In this document: piece after piece, positions 34,359 through 45,057 of the stretch
How the letters are laid out: each line of letters opens with the position of its first letter
Numbering within the stretch: the first letter of the stretch is position 1
Assembly: GCF_001623875.1 (NCBI RefSeq)
Contig: NZ_LWAE01000001.1
Location: 1,426,001-1,490,000 of the forward strand
Direction: 5' to 3'
DNA: 64,000 nucleotides
Source of the DNA: Clostridium magnum DSM 2767
GTDB lineage: Bacteria > Bacillota > Clostridia > Clostridiales > Clostridiaceae
Position numbers and translations under genes: made by a program
Notes under the pieces: generated by a model
What the model saw: the letters and a program-made list of their open reading frames with translations, nothing else
What the model was told of the DNA's origin: nothing
The model's database searches: none

Positions 34359-34391
34359 GAATCAGGTGGGGCTTGAAACCCCACCTGATTC
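34359..34391 (+). terminator. GC-rich hairpin after coaBC
   Basis: Thirteen-base perfect arms GAATCAGGTGGGG and CCCCACCTGATTC with a 7-base loop; weak T-tail. Confidence 0.75.
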
Positions 34392-34403
34392 TTAGTTGAA
34401 TGA

Positions 34404-34534
34404 ATCCAGGGACATAGCCGCTCTTTGCTTCTATCTTGAAGGAGATGAAAGCAGAGAGCGGGTAGTCATGGGATAAATGTTTAAGAAAGAGGGGCTGAAA
34501 CTTACGTATACTGTAAGATTATGCCTCTCTTATT
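34404..34534 (+). other. Two further large hairpins in the coaBC-priA gap
   Basis: Stem one spans 34404-34474 with about 25 pairs, bulges and a GAAG loop, for example CCGCTCT (34418-34424) with AGAGCGG (34455-34461). Stem two spans about 34483-34534: AGAAAGAGGGGC with GCCTCTCTTATT, plus inner CTTAC/GTAAG. With the coaBC hairpin they make a triple-stem array filling the gap. Possible structured RNA; no known class recognised. Confidence 0.55.
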
Positions 34535-34561
34535 TAGTATTAATCTTAAAAGGGTGATCGA

Positions 34562-36763
34562 GTGTTTAAATACGTAGGTATTATAGTTAATAATAGTTCT
34601 ATACAAGTAGATAAAATTTTTACTTATAAGATTGCTGAAAATCTAGTTAATATAATAGATATTGGCTTTAGAGTAAAGGTACCTTTTGGTATGGGAAATA
34701 AAAAAATAGACGGTTTTGTAGTGGAACTTTATGAAGAATATGAGGGTAATGGAAGAATAAAAGAAATAGAGGAAATATGTGATAAATTTCCTCTATTCAC
34801 AAAAAAAGATTTGATTATAATAAAAGAAATGAGAGAAAAGTATTTATGTACTTACCTTGATTGTATAAAGGTTTTTATTCCAGCTGGTGTTTTTAAAGGA
34901 ATGAAAAATAAGAGAGAGACATTGATATATACTGGTAAAGTACTGGAAGGTAAATATTACAAAGAGCCCTATAAGAATATTTATGAAATAGTAAAATCTA
35001 ACGAAGGTATCTATACTAAGACTGCTCTTAGTAATGAATACAATCTATCCTTATCTTCGATAAATACGATGCTAAAATATGGATTTCTTTCTGCTCAAGA
35101 TCAGATTATTAATCGTTATAATGTAAGACAATATGACCAATATCTGAAAAAAAACCTGAATGATGAACAAAATACAGCTGTAAAAAGAATATTGTATTCA
35201 GGTAAAAAAACATTTTTAATTCATGGTGTCACAGGAAGTGGGAAAACGGAAATATATATGCACTTAGTAAGTGAGATGATAAAGCAAGATAAGGAATCTA
35301 TTATACTTGTACCTGAGATTGCACTTACACCTCAAATGGTTGAAAGATTTAAAGGGAGATTTGGCAAAGATATAAGCGTATTCCATAGTAAATTATCAGA
35401 TGGAGAAAGATATGATGAGTGGCTTCGTGTAAAAATGGGGAAGGTAAAAGTAGCTATTGGGGCAAGGTCTGCAATTTTTTTACCTTTTAAAAATTTAGGG
35501 TTAATAGTTATAGATGAGGAACATGAAGGAAGTTATAAGTCAGATAGTAATCCTAAATACAATGCAAGGGAAATTGGAGAATTAAAATGTAGAATAGAGA
35601 ATTGCAAATTGGTATTAGGATCAGCCACCCCTTCTATAGAAACTTATTATAAATGCAACAAGGGCGAAATTGATCTAATAAGTATAAGGAATAGAGCAGA
35701 TGGTGCTATTTTGCCAGAAGTACAAATTGTAGATATGAGAGAGGAACTTCTAAATAATAATAAATCTATCTTCAGTAAAAGCTTATATGAAGCAATCGAA
35801 GATAGATTAAGTAGGAAGGAGCAGATAATACTTTTTTTAAATAGAAGAGGATTTTCTACTTTTGTTTCCTGTAGGAAGTGTGGATATGTATTTAAATGTA
35901 GCAATTGTGATATCTCACTTACCTATCATAGCAATGGAGGTAAGTTGATGTGTCATTATTGCGGCAGCAGTCAATCAGTACCGGACACATGTCCTAAATG
36001 TGCCAGCAAGTATGTTAAATATTTTGGAGTAGGAACTGAAAAGGTAGAACAAGAAATTAAAAAATACTTCCCGTCTGCAAATACCTTGAGAATGGATTTT
36101 GATACAACTAGGGGTAAGAATTCCTATGAAGAAATATATAACACCTTCAAAAGTGGGAAGGCAGACGTATTAATAGGAACACAGATGGTAGCAAAAGGGC
36201 TTGATTTTAAGAATGTTACCCTGGTTGGAGTAATTGCTGCCGATTTATCTCTAAATCTTCCGGATTTTCGATCGGCAGAAAGAACCTTCCAACTTATAAC
36301 TCAGGTTTCAGGAAGAGCTGGAAGGGGAGAAAAAAAAGGAGAGGTTATAGTTCAGACCTACAGCTCTGAAAACTATAGTATAAGATATGCTGCAGCAAAC
36401 GATTATGAAAGCTTTTATAAAGAAGAAATAGAATTAAGGGATAACATGGAGTATCCACCTTTTTCAGATATAATACTTATTAATATGAGTAGCAAAAATG
36501 AAAATCTATTAATAAAAAATATACAAAATGTTGGCATATTCTTAAGAAATGAATTAGAAAAAAATGATAAAATTAAAATGCTAGGACCATGCCCTTGTGA
36601 AATTTCTAAAATTAAAGAATTATATAGATGGCAAATTATATTAAAGGGCAAAATAGATAGACAATTTGGTGGAAATATAAGAAAAATAGTTTATGATTTA
36701 TTAAAAGATGTTTATAATGATATAAGAGTAAGTATTGATATAAATCCGAATAGTTTATTATGA
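34562..36763 (+). CDS. priA: Primosomal helicase PriA
   Basis: 733 residues, GTG start after AAAGGGTGATC. N-terminal 3'-DNA-binding domain, Walker A GVTGSGKTEIY (about 221-231), DEEH box IDEEHEGSYKSD, motif III GSATPS, eight zinc-binding cysteines (CRKCGYVFKCSNC, CHYC, CPKC) and QVSGRAGRG. Restarts stalled replication forks. Full-length with all motifs. Confidence 0.96.
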   Translation: MFKYVGIIVNNSSIQVDKIFTYKIAENLVNIIDIGFRVKVPFGMGNKKIDGFVVELYEEYEGNGRIKEIEEICDKFPLFTKKDLIIIKEMREKYLCTYLDCIKVFIPAGVFKGMKNKRETLIYTGKVLEGKYYKEPYKNIYEIVKSNEGIYTKTALSNEYNLSLSSINTMLKYGFLSAQDQIINRYNVRQYDQYLKKNLNDEQNTAVKRILYSGKKTFLIHGVTGSGKTEIYMHLVSEMIKQDKESIILVPEIALTPQMVERFKGRFGKDISVFHSKLSDGERYDEWLRVKMGKVKVAIGARSAIFLPFKNLGLIVIDEEHEGSYKSDSNPKYNAREIGELKCRIENCKLVLGSATPSIETYYKCNKGEIDLISIRNRADGAILPEVQIVDMREELLNNNKSIFSKSLYEAIEDRLSRKEQIILFLNRRGFSTFVSCRKCGYVFKCSNCDISLTYHSNGGKLMCHYCGSSQSVPDTCPKCASKYVKYFGVGTEKVEQEIKKYFPSANTLRMDFDTTRGKNSYEEIYNTFKSGKADVLIGTQMVAKGLDFKNVTLVGVIAADLSLNLPDFRSAERTFQLITQVSGRAGRGEKKGEVIVQTYSSENYSIRYAAANDYESFYKEEIELRDNMEYPPFSDIILINMSSKNENLLIKNIQNVGIFLRNELEKNDKIKMLGPCPCEISKIKELYRWQIILKGKIDRQFGGNIRKIVYDLLKDVYNDIRVSIDINPNSLL

Positions 36764-36807
36764 TAATATATTTCAATAAGTTCGGATAAATTTTGGAGGT
36801 AGAAATA

Positions 36808-37263
36808 ATGGCGTTAAGAACTATAAGAAAACATGAAGATGAATTACTTAGAAAAAAAAGTAAGAAGGTAGATGTAATAAATGAAAGAATAATAACTTTA
36901 TTAAATGATATGGAAGAAACTATGTATGATGCAGATGGAGTAGGGCTTGCGGCACCGCAGGTAGGAATACTTAAAAGAGTTGTAGTTATAGATATAGGAG
37001 AGGGGATATTAAGACTTATTAATCCAGAAATTATATCTACTGAAGGAAGTTATGTAGATGTGGAAGGATGCTTAAGTATTCCAGGAGAACAGGGGCAGGT
37101 GGAAAGACCTTATAAAGTAAAAGTAAAAGCTTTAAATGAAAAAGGTGAGGAAATTATAGTGGAAGGAGAAGAGCTGCTTGCTAGAGCATTATGTCATGAG
37201 ATTGATCATCTAGAAGGTGTATTGTTTGTTGATAAGGTTATAGATAACAAGGGGGGTAAATAA
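36808..37263 (+). CDS. def: Peptide deformylase
   Basis: 151 residues from ATG 36808, 7 bases after GGAGGT; the longer TTG frame begins inside the ribosome-binding site. The three metal motifs [18 protein letters not shown] and HEIDHLEG are intact. Removes N-formyl from nascent proteins. Three bases upstream of fmt. Confidence 0.96.
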   Translation: MALRTIRKHEDELLRKKSKKVDVINERIITLLNDMEETMYDADGVGLAAPQVGILKRVVVIDIGEGILRLINPEIISTEGSYVDVEGCLSIPGEQGQVERPYKVKVKALNEKGEEIIVEGEELLARALCHEIDHLEGVLFVDKVIDNKGGK

Positions 37264-37266
37264 AAT

Positions 37267-38199
37267 ATGGATATAGTATTCATGGGTACTCCAGATTTTG
37301 CAGTACCTTCTCTAAAGGGGCTTATTAATGAATTTGGAGTAAAAGCAGTATTTACGCAGCCAGATAAACCTAAGGGTAGAGGCAAAAAACTATCAATCTC
37401 TCCTATAAAAGAGGTAGCGATAGAGAATAATATACCTGTATTCCAACCTGATAAGCTAAAAAGTGATGTTGAAATGTTGAAAAAATTAAAAGATATGAAA
37501 CCAGATTTTATTATAGTAGTAGCTTATGGACAAATACTTACAAGGGAAGTATTAGATATACCTAAGTATGGTTGTATAAATCTGCATGCATCTATATTAC
37601 CAAAATACAGAGGAGCTGCTCCGATAAATTGGGCAATACTTAATGGCGAAAAAGAGAGTGGAAATACCACAATGTTTATGGATATAGGTTTAGATACAGG
37701 AGATATGCTTTTAAAAAGTCATGTAGATATTACTGAGGATATGACTGCAGGGCAGCTTCATGATATTTTGATGGAAGATGGTAGTGAACTTTTAATAAGA
37801 ACTATTAAGGGGTTATTGGATGGGACTATTGCAAGAGAAAAGCAAAGTGAAACTCCTACGGAATATGCTAAAATGCTTAATAAAGATATAGCTAAAATAA
37901 ACTGGAATGACAGCAGTATCAATGTAAAGAATCATGTAAGAGGGTTAAACCCTTGGCCTATAGCATATACTCAATATAATGGTCAAAGCATGAAGATTTA
38001 TGAAGCTAAAGTGCTACATGATAACTCTAGCAAAGAACCAGGATATATATTAGATGTAACAAAAGAAGGGATAAAAGTTGCTTGTGAAAAAGGGTGTTTA
38101 TTACTTCAAATAATACAATTCCCAGGTGGTAAGCCTATGTATGTTAGTGAATACATTAAAGGCCATGATTTAGAAAAGGGTATTATATTAGGAAAATAA
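37267..38199 (+). CDS. fmt: Methionyl-tRNA formyltransferase
   Basis: 310 residues; [12 protein letters not shown] at the N-terminus, the catalytic block [21 protein letters not shown] and the SLLP-type folate-binding motif are present, with the OB-fold C-terminal domain. Supplies fMet-tRNA and forms a natural pair with def. Confidence 0.96.
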   Translation: MDIVFMGTPDFAVPSLKGLINEFGVKAVFTQPDKPKGRGKKLSISPIKEVAIENNIPVFQPDKLKSDVEMLKKLKDMKPDFIIVVAYGQILTREVLDIPKYGCINLHASILPKYRGAAPINWAILNGEKESGNTTMFMDIGLDTGDMLLKSHVDITEDMTAGQLHDILMEDGSELLIRTIKGLLDGTIAREKQSETPTEYAKMLNKDIAKINWNDSSINVKNHVRGLNPWPIAYTQYNGQSMKIYEAKVLHDNSSKEPGYILDVTKEGIKVACEKGCLLLQIIQFPGGKPMYVSEYIKGHDLEKGIILGK

Positions 38200-38209
38200 T
38201 TTTTCAGTT

Positions 38210-38225
38210 TTATAAGATCTTATAA
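38210..38225. promoter_or_regulatory. 16-base perfect palindrome before the yugP-like gene
   Basis: TTATAAGATCTTATAA lies between fmt and the metallopeptidase gene, with no T-run. It may be an operator or a weak hairpin. Confidence 0.4.
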
Positions 38226-38243
38226 GTTGATGGAGGTGCGGTT

Positions 38244-38921
38244 ATGTTTTTTGATAGTAGCTTTATCATATTAATTCCAGCAATGATAGTAGCAGCTTGG
38301 GCCCAATTTAAGGTTTCTTCTACCTTTAACAAATATTCTAAATATGGTAGCCGTAATGGTTATACAGGAGCTCAGGTGGCAAGAATGCTTCTAGATAGTA
38401 ATGGTTTGTATGATGTACCTGTTGAGGTTGTACCAGGAAGACTGACAGACCACTATGATCCTTCTAAAAGAGTGATGAGACTTTCACAAGAGGTCTACTA
38501 CGGTAATTCTGTAGCTTCTATTGGGGTTGCTGCCCATGAAACAGGTCATGCAATTCAGCATAAAGAACGTTACACAGCTTTAATAGTTAGAAATTCTATT
38601 GTTCCAGCAGTTAACTTTGGATCTAATGCTTCATGGATACTTTTCTTATTAGGTATGGTTTTTGGAATGAAGGGGCTTATTGGTATAGGAATATTACTTT
38701 TTACAGTAGTGGTTGCTTTTCAAGTTATAACCCTTCCAGTGGAATTTAATGCATCTAATAGGGCTTTAAAAGTGCTTGAAAATAAAGGCGTACTTTATGG
38801 AGATGAATTAAAAGGAGCAAAATCCGTTTTAAGTGCAGCAGCAATGACTTATGTTGCAGCGGCATTAACATCTATATCTGAGTTAATAAGATTAATTTTG
38901 ATAAGCAGAAGTGACGACTAA
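38244..38921 (+). CDS. YugP-family membrane zinc metallopeptidase
   Basis: 225 residues. N-terminal membrane helix, then HETGHAIQH (the HExxH zinc site, about residues 98-106), two further helices near 118-165 and a downstream FNASNRAL segment carrying the third-ligand region. Neutral zinc metallopeptidase 2 family; substrate unknown. Conserved between fmt and rsmB in clostridia. GGAGGTG precedes the start. Confidence 0.88.
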   Translation: MFFDSSFIILIPAMIVAAWAQFKVSSTFNKYSKYGSRNGYTGAQVARMLLDSNGLYDVPVEVVPGRLTDHYDPSKRVMRLSQEVYYGNSVASIGVAAHETGHAIQHKERYTALIVRNSIVPAVNFGSNASWILFLLGMVFGMKGLIGIGILLFTVVVAFQVITLPVEFNASNRALKVLENKGVLYGDELKGAKSVLSAAAMTYVAAALTSISELIRLILISRSDD

Positions 38922-38950
38922 TACAAAAAAATAAAAGTAGAGGTAATATG

Positions 38951-40282
38951 ATGAATAGTGCAAGAAAAACAGCGGTGAAGATACTGAAGGAAGTATTTGA
39001 TAAGAGTGCATACTCCAATATAGTATTAGGCAGAGAATTAAATAATTCCCAGTTAAACGATAAAGATAAAGCTCTAGTAACTGAAATTGTATATGGAACT
39101 TTAAAATATAGATATACTATTGATAATATTTTGAGCTATTATATAAAGAGCGGACTTGAAAAATTAGAGACATATATCTTAAATATTCTTAGAATATCTG
39201 TGTATCAAATTGCATATTTAGATAAAATTCCAGAGTTTGCAGTAGTAAATGAAGCTGTAGAATTAGCTAAAAATAAATCTCCAAAGGGTGCAAAGCTTGT
39301 TAACGGGGTTTTAAGAAGCTATTTGAGAACTAAAGGTTCAGTAGACTACTATAACAAAAATAATAAATTAGAGGAATTAAGTTTTAAGTATTCTTTTCCT
39401 ATGTGGATGGTTAAACTATTTGTAGAGAGTTATGGTAATGAGCAAGCTGAAAAAATTCTTGATGGTTTAAACTTAGTTCCTTCTGTAACTGTTAGAGTCA
39501 ATAATCTAAAAACAGATTATGAAGAAGCTTGGCAAAGGTTAGAAGAAAGTGGATACGATATAGAAGAAGGAAAGATTTGTCCAGAAGCTATTCAAATAAA
39601 AAAAGGGAAAAATATAGAGGATAATCCTTTATTTAAAGATGGATTGATTACTGTTCAGGATGAAAGTGCAATGATGATAGCTCCTTCTATGGATTTAGAA
39701 GAAAATATGGTTATTCTAGATTTATGCAGTGCTCCAGGTGGAAAGGCCTGTCATGCTGCAGAAATAATGAATAATACAGGAAGGGTATTAGCCTTTGATA
39801 TTCATGAGAGCAAATTACCATTAATTAAAGAAAATGCTGAAAGACTAGGAATAAATAATATTCGATGTGGGGTTTTGGATGCAGCAATTTATTCTCAAGC
39901 TTATAACGATAAAGCAGACAGAGTGCTTATAGATGTACCATGTTCAGGGTTAGGTATAATAAGAAAAAAACCTGAAATTAAATGGACTAAAGATAAGCAG
40001 TCTATAAAAAATTTGGTTAAAGTTCAGAGAGAGATTATGCTGAATGCTGCTAAGTATGTAAAAAAGGGTGGAAAACTTATTTACTCTACTTGTACTTTAA
40101 GTAAAGAAGAAAATGAAGAAAATATAAAGTGGTTTATTAAAAAGTGCCCAGAGTTTACAATAGAGCCACTTTATTATGGAAAAATAGATAATATCATTTA
40201 TCATAAAGAAGGATATATAACTATTCTGCCTGATAAAAATATGGATGGATTCTTCGTTGCTAAAATGATAAAACATAGGTAG
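38951..40282 (+). CDS. rsmB: 16S rRNA m5C967 methyltransferase RsmB (Sun)
   Basis: 443 residues from the second of two adjacent ATGs (38948 and 38951), chosen for the 6-7 base spacing from AGAGGT. NusB-like N-terminal domain (1-140), then SAM-binding LDLCSAPGGKACHAAEIM, catalytic cysteines in DVPCSGLGIIRKKPEIKW and STCTLSKEENEENI. All motifs intact. Followed 9 bases later by rlmN. Confidence 0.94.
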   Translation: MNSARKTAVKILKEVFDKSAYSNIVLGRELNNSQLNDKDKALVTEIVYGTLKYRYTIDNILSYYIKSGLEKLETYILNILRISVYQIAYLDKIPEFAVVNEAVELAKNKSPKGAKLVNGVLRSYLRTKGSVDYYNKNNKLEELSFKYSFPMWMVKLFVESYGNEQAEKILDGLNLVPSVTVRVNNLKTDYEEAWQRLEESGYDIEEGKICPEAIQIKKGKNIEDNPLFKDGLITVQDESAMMIAPSMDLEENMVILDLCSAPGGKACHAAEIMNNTGRVLAFDIHESKLPLIKENAERLGINNIRCGVLDAAIYSQAYNDKADRVLIDVPCSGLGIIRKKPEIKWTKDKQSIKNLVKVQREIMLNAAKYVKKGGKLIYSTCTLSKEENEENIKWFIKKCPEFTIEPLYYGKIDNIIYHKEGYITILPDKNMDGFFVAKMIKHR

Positions 40283-40291
40283 GTGTAATAT

Positions 40292-41341
40292 ATGTACAAT
40301 ATCTTAGACTTGAGTCTTGATAAATTGAAGCAGTGGATGAAAGAGAATAAAGAAAGTGAATTTAGAGCAAAACAAGTATTTGACTGGATATATAAGAAGA
40401 ATACATGGGATTTTGATAATATGAACAATATATCTAAAGTTACTAAGGAAAAACTAAAAAAAAGTTTTTATATAGAAATACCAGAAGTTGTTCATGTATA
40501 TAAATCTAGTGTTGACGATACTTTTAAATTTCTTTATAGATATAGAGATGGTAATATTATTGAAACTGTAGTCATGAAATATAAGCATGGCAATTCTATA
40601 TGTGTTTCAACACAGATAGGCTGTAGAATGGGCTGTAAGTTTTGTGCTTCAACTAAAGAAGGAATGGTGAGAAATTTAACTAATGGAGAAATATTAGCTC
40701 AGATACTAAAGGCTCAGGAAGAAATCGGAGCGAGAATATCCAATATAGTTCTAATGGGAAGTGGAGAGCCATTGGATAACTATGATAACGTCATGGAATT
40801 CTTAAATATAGTGAATAGTGAATATAGCCTTAATATAGGACAGAGACATATAACTCTTTCTACTTGTGGAATAGTACCTAAAATTAAGGAGCTGGCAGAT
40901 CGAAATATGCAGATAACATTAGCAATATCCCTTCACGCTCCAAATGATGACTTGAGAAAAAATATGATGCCTATAGCCAATAAATACACCATAGATGAGA
41001 TTATGGAGGCTTGCAAATATTATATATATAAGACTAAAAGAAGAGTAACCTTCGAATATGCTCTAGTAAAGGAATCTAATGACAGTAAAGAGTGTGCAAT
41101 AGAATTGGTAAATTTGTTAAAGGGTACGTTGTGTCATGTTAATTTAATACCAGTAAATGAAGTGAAGGAAAACAATTTTAAAAAGTCTTCTATGGATAAT
41201 ATAAAAAGGTTTTATAATATACTAATGGAAAGTAACATAGAAACCACTATAAGAAGAGAAATGGGTTCAGATATAGATGCTGCTTGTGGGCAATTAAGAA
41301 GAAGTTATTTAAAATCAAATAATGAAGTAAAAGGGGTGTAA
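40292..41341 (+). CDS. rlmN: Radical SAM rRNA/tRNA methyltransferase RlmN
   Basis: 349 residues; cluster motif [11 protein letters not shown] (Cys about 111, 115, 118), [12 protein letters not shown] and the methyl-carrying/catalytic C-terminal Cys in DIDAACGQL. Makes m2A2503 in 23S rRNA and m2A37 in tRNA. Between rsmB and stp in a run of closely spaced genes. Confidence 0.95.
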   Translation: MYNILDLSLDKLKQWMKENKESEFRAKQVFDWIYKKNTWDFDNMNNISKVTKEKLKKSFYIEIPEVVHVYKSSVDDTFKFLYRYRDGNIIETVVMKYKHGNSICVSTQIGCRMGCKFCASTKEGMVRNLTNGEILAQILKAQEEIGARISNIVLMGSGEPLDNYDNVMEFLNIVNSEYSLNIGQRHITLSTCGIVPKIKELADRNMQITLAISLHAPNDDLRKNMMPIANKYTIDEIMEACKYYIYKTKRRVTFEYALVKESNDSKECAIELVNLLKGTLCHVNLIPVNEVKENNFKKSSMDNIKRFYNILMESNIETTIRREMGSDIDAACGQLRRSYLKSNNEVKGV

Positions 41342-41344
41342 ATA

Positions 41345-42088
41345 ATGGTGGGGATTTTATCAGATATAGGTAACGTTAGGAAAATTAATGAAGATTTTGT
41401 AGGATTTTATGAAAGTGATGATATCAGCATTTACATCATTGCTGATGGAATGGGTGGTCATAATGCAGGAGAAGTAGCTAGTAAACTGGCAGTAGAGAAC
41501 ACTATTTCCTACATAAAGTCCTTGGATAGTATTGATGATATGGAAAGTGCTTTGATTGAAGGTATAAAGATTGCTAATGAAAAAATTTTTCAGTTAGCAA
41601 AGATGAATGAAGAATTAGTTGGAATGGGGACAACTATAACTGCTTCTTTGGTAAGGGATAATAGGATGATAGTGGCTAATGTAGGAGACAGCGGTTGTTA
41701 TATTATGAAGTACAATGGTATAACTAAAGTTACCAAGGACCATTCCCTTGTACAACAATTAATTGACGAAGGCAGTATTACAGAAGAAGAGGCAGCAAGT
41801 CACCCTAATAAAAACATAATAACGAGAGCGTTAGGTACAAATATATCTGTAGAAATAGATACATTTGAAATTGATTTATGTGACATCAAAAAAGTTATTT
41901 TATGTACAGATGGATTATCTAATTTAGTAAGTACCAGCGAAATGTATGATATAATACTAAATAATAATAACGAGGATGCCTGCAAAATGTTAGTAGATTT
42001 AAGTAAGCTAAAAGGTGGAAGAGATAACATATCAGTTATTGTATTTGGAGGAGAGTGTGAAGATGATTGGAACTATGCTAGGAAATAG
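41345..42088 (+). CDS. stp: PP2C serine/threonine phosphatase (Stp/PrpC)
   Basis: 247 residues; metal-binding motifs IYIIADGMGGHNAGEVAS, MGTTITASLV, NVGDSGCYIM and GGRDNISVIVF are complete. Antagonist of the kinase PrkC, whose gene begins 26 bases inside the 3' end of this one. Confidence 0.95.
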   Translation: MVGILSDIGNVRKINEDFVGFYESDDISIYIIADGMGGHNAGEVASKLAVENTISYIKSLDSIDDMESALIEGIKIANEKIFQLAKMNEELVGMGTTITASLVRDNRMIVANVGDSGCYIMKYNGITKVTKDHSLVQQLIDEGSITEEEAASHPNKNIITRALGTNISVEIDTFEIDLCDIKKVILCTDGLSNLVSTSEMYDIILNNNNEDACKMLVDLSKLKGGRDNISVIVFGGECEDDWNYARK

Positions 42089-43973
42089 ATATGAGTTATT
42101 AGAAAGAATAGGGGAAGGTGGTATGGCTTTAGTTTATAAAGCTAAATGTCACCTATTGGATCGATATGTTGCTGTAAAGGTGCTAAAAGAACAATTTTCT
42201 AGTGATAAGGAATTTGTTGAAAAATTCAAAAGAGAAGCAACAGCAGCAGCTAGTCTTTCAGATAACAATATAGTAAATATTTATGATGTAGGAACTCAGG
42301 GGGACATCAATTATATAGTAATGGAATATGTTAAAGGTAAAACTTTAAAAGAAATAATAAAACAAGAAAGAAGATTAGAAACAAGCAGGGTAGCTAATAT
42401 AGCAATTCAAATTGGTAAAGCCCTTGAGTGTGCACATAGAAATAATATTATACACAGAGATATAAAACCCCATAATATTTTAGTTACAGATGAAGGCTTG
42501 GTTAAAGTAACGGATTTTGGTATAGCTAAGGCATCTAATTCAGTAACTATAACTAATTCTAGCAAAATTATGGGATCAGCTCACTACTTTTCTCCAGAGC
42601 AGGCTAAAGGAAGTTTTGTTGATTGTAGAACAGATATATATTCTTTAGGAATAGTAATTTATGAAATGGTTACAGGAAGAGTACCTTATGATGCTGAAAG
42701 TCCTGTATCAGTTGCATTGAAACATATACAGGAACCTGTTTTGCCACCTAAAGAATTAAATGGAAGTATTCCAGAAAGTCTAAATAAGCTAATATTAAAA
42801 GCAGTGGAAAAAGAACCTATTAAAAGATATCAAAATGTAAAAGATATGTTGGTAGATTTAAAGAAAATTGAGAATAAGCAGGAGTTTAATGTATCCACTA
42901 ATAGTTTTGATAATGATATGACTAGAGTTATGGATCCTATAGTTATAAATGATAAATATGATTATGAAGAAGATGACGGAAGACCGAAAAGTCCCCGAGG
43001 AATAGATTCTAGAAAAAGAAAAACTATAATGGGAGTGGCTATAGCAATACTTGTGATAGTAATAGGTGCTGTATCAGGATATTTTGCTTACAGTAAAATA
43101 TCAGCAGTTTCGGCAAAGGAAACAACAGTACCCAGCATAGTAGGGATGAAACAAGAGGATGCGAAAAAAGCAGTAGAAGACAAGAAGTTAAAGTTTGTAT
43201 TGATAGGAAAAGAAAAAAGTGATAAGCCAGAAGGAACTGTGCTTAGAACATATCCATCTGAAGGAACAAAGGTAAAAGTTAATTCAGATGTTAGAGTAAG
43301 TATAAGTGGTGGACAGGATAGTTTAGAAGTTCCTAATTTAGTAGGTGTTGACTTGGAGTCTGCCAAAGATATTATAGCAAATAGCGGATTAAAATTAGGT
43401 AGCGTATCTAAAAGTTACAGTAATACTATGGCTGAAGGCTTAATAATAAGTCAAAGTCCTGAGCAAGATTCTAAGGCATCAACTGATACGAAGGTAAGTT
43501 TAGTAGTAAGTAGAGGACCAGAAGTTAAATACACAACTGTACCAGACGTAAGTGGTAAAAATATTGATGAAGCTGCATCTGCAATAGTTAATGCTGGACT
43601 TAAAGTGTCAAAAACAATAGTAAATACTTCAGATAAGTCTCAGGATGGAAAAGTAGCGAGCCAAAGTTTAGAACCATCGCAGCAAGTAAAAGAAGGGACT
43701 ACAGTTAATTTAAGTTACTATAAATATAAAGAAGCAGAGAAAAAGGATGAAACACCTAAAAATGAGGGGCCTAGCGATCAACAGCAACAAGGAGATAACA
43801 ATACTGATAAAACAAATGATGGAAAACAACAAGAGAATGGAAGTGGGCAGAATAGTGGAGGCAGTACTAACGGTAGTACTACAGAAGGATCAGGACAGCA
43901 GCAAACAGGGGGAAGTAGTAATACAACAACCCAGAAGCCAACTGAAAGTGAAAGCACTAATAAAAGCCAATAA
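42063..43973 (+). CDS. prkC: PASTA-domain serine/threonine kinase PrkC
   Basis: 636 residues from ATG 42063, directly after GGAGGAGAG; upstream codons of the frame overlap stp. Hanks kinase domain 1-270 (GEGGMALVYKA, catalytic HRDIKPHNIL, DFGIA), juxtamembrane stretch, one membrane helix (about 320-345), three PASTA repeats (about 357-560) and a C-terminal Gln/Ser/Thr/Asn-rich tail of about 75 residues. The PASTA domains bind peptidoglycan fragments; in Bacillus PrkC signals spore germination. The long low-complexity tail outside the cell is unusual. Confidence 0.95.
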   Translation: MIGTMLGNRYELLERIGEGGMALVYKAKCHLLDRYVAVKVLKEQFSSDKEFVEKFKREATAAASLSDNNIVNIYDVGTQGDINYIVMEYVKGKTLKEIIKQERRLETSRVANIAIQIGKALECAHRNNIIHRDIKPHNILVTDEGLVKVTDFGIAKASNSVTITNSSKIMGSAHYFSPEQAKGSFVDCRTDIYSLGIVIYEMVTGRVPYDAESPVSVALKHIQEPVLPPKELNGSIPESLNKLILKAVEKEPIKRYQNVKDMLVDLKKIENKQEFNVSTNSFDNDMTRVMDPIVINDKYDYEEDDGRPKSPRGIDSRKRKTIMGVAIAILVIVIGAVSGYFAYSKISAVSAKETTVPSIVGMKQEDAKKAVEDKKLKFVLIGKEKSDKPEGTVLRTYPSEGTKVKVNSDVRVSISGGQDSLEVPNLVGVDLESAKDIIANSGLKLGSVSKSYSNTMAEGLIISQSPEQDSKASTDTKVSLVVSRGPEVKYTTVPDVSGKNIDEAASAIVNAGLKVSKTIVNTSDKSQDGKVASQSLEPSQQVKEGTTVNLSYYKYKEAEKKDETPKNEGPSDQQQQGDNNTDKTNDGKQQENGSGQNSGGSTNGSTTEGSGQQQTGGSSNTTTQKPTESESTNKSQ

Positions 43974-44052
43974 ATATAGCTATCCTTTAAGTAAAAAGAT
44001 AACTTTATATATTGTATAAAAATTTTATTTTGAAGTAAATTAGATATGAGAT

Positions 44053-44082
44053 AACTCTCGCTTGTAAAAGTGAGAGTTTTGT
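44053..44082 (+). terminator. Terminator after prkC
   Basis: AACTCTCGCTT (44053-44063) pairs with AAGTGAGAGTT (44068-44078; one G-U), then Ts. Confidence 0.8.
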
Positions 44083-44187
44083 CAAATGTTTAAGAATATC
44101 ATAAAATCTAAAACTAATTTAATTCAAGTTTCAATTCATGTATAATGGAATTTGATAGATAATATTTAATTATAGATAGGAGGAAAT

Positions 44188-45051
44188 ATGCAAGGAACTA
44201 TAATAAAAGGTATAGCTGGATTTTATTATATTAAAACCGATGAAGATATAATTGAATGCAAGGCAAGGGGAAAGTTTAGACATAACGAACTTACTCCTAT
44301 GGTGGGAGATATAGTAGAAATTACAGTTAAAAATGGAAAGGGAGTCATAGATAAAATTCATAAAAGGACCAATCAGCTAATAAGACCCGCGGTTTCAAAT
44401 GTTACTCAGGCTTTAGTAGTTTTTGCGGTGAAAAATCCTGAAATAAACGAGGATTTGCTTAATAAGTTTTTAATAAACTGTGAATTTAATAATCTTAAAG
44501 TAGTTGTATGTTTTAATAAGCTAGATTTGACATCAAATGACGAGGCAAATGAAATAGTAGATATGATAAAAAGTACAGGATATGAAGTCTTATTTATTAA
44601 AGCTAAAGAAGGTTATGGAATAGAGCAAATTAAAGAAAAGTTAAAAAACAATGTTACTGTTCTTTGTGGTCCGTCTGGAGTAGGAAAATCTACTATTTTA
44701 AATAAAATAGCGGGACGAGAACTTATGGAAACAGGTGAGATAAGTGAAAAACTTAGAAGAGGTAAACATACAACAAGACACAGCGAACTCATAGATGTAG
44801 GTGAAGGTTTTGTAGTGGATACACCAGGATTTTCATCTATGGATATTGATTTTATATCAAAGGATGACCTGGAAGACTGCTTTCCAGAATTTAAAACGTA
44901 CATAGGAAACTGTAAGTTTACAGGATGTCTTCATTACAAAGAGCCCAATTGTGCTATAAAAAATGCAGTAGAAGATTCTGAGATAAATGCTAAACGTTAT
45001 AAGTTTTATGTGAAGACTTTAGAAGAAATTATGAATAGAAAACAATGGTAA
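44188..45051 (+). CDS. rsgA: Ribosome small-subunit GTPase RsgA
   Basis: 287 residues; OB-fold (1-65), circularly permuted G domain with G4 NKLD before G1 GPSGVGKST (about 163-171) and G3 DTPGF. A zinc knuckle follows ([20 protein letters not shown]). Checks 30S maturation. Typically follows prkC, as here. Confidence 0.96.
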   Translation: MQGTIIKGIAGFYYIKTDEDIIECKARGKFRHNELTPMVGDIVEITVKNGKGVIDKIHKRTNQLIRPAVSNVTQALVVFAVKNPEINEDLLNKFLINCEFNNLKVVVCFNKLDLTSNDEANEIVDMIKSTGYEVLFIKAKEGYGIEQIKEKLKNNVTVLCGPSGVGKSTILNKIAGRELMETGEISEKLRRGKHTTRHSELIDVGEGFVVDTPGFSSMDIDFISKDDLEDCFPEFKTYIGNCKFTGCLHYKEPNCAIKNAVEDSEINAKRYKFYVKTLEEIMNRKQW

Positions 45052-45057
45052 ACACTT

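Noticed and set aside
43747-44019. 90-codon frame overlapping the end of prkC
   Set aside because: It reads the low-complexity tail of prkC in another frame; repetitive composition explains the openness.
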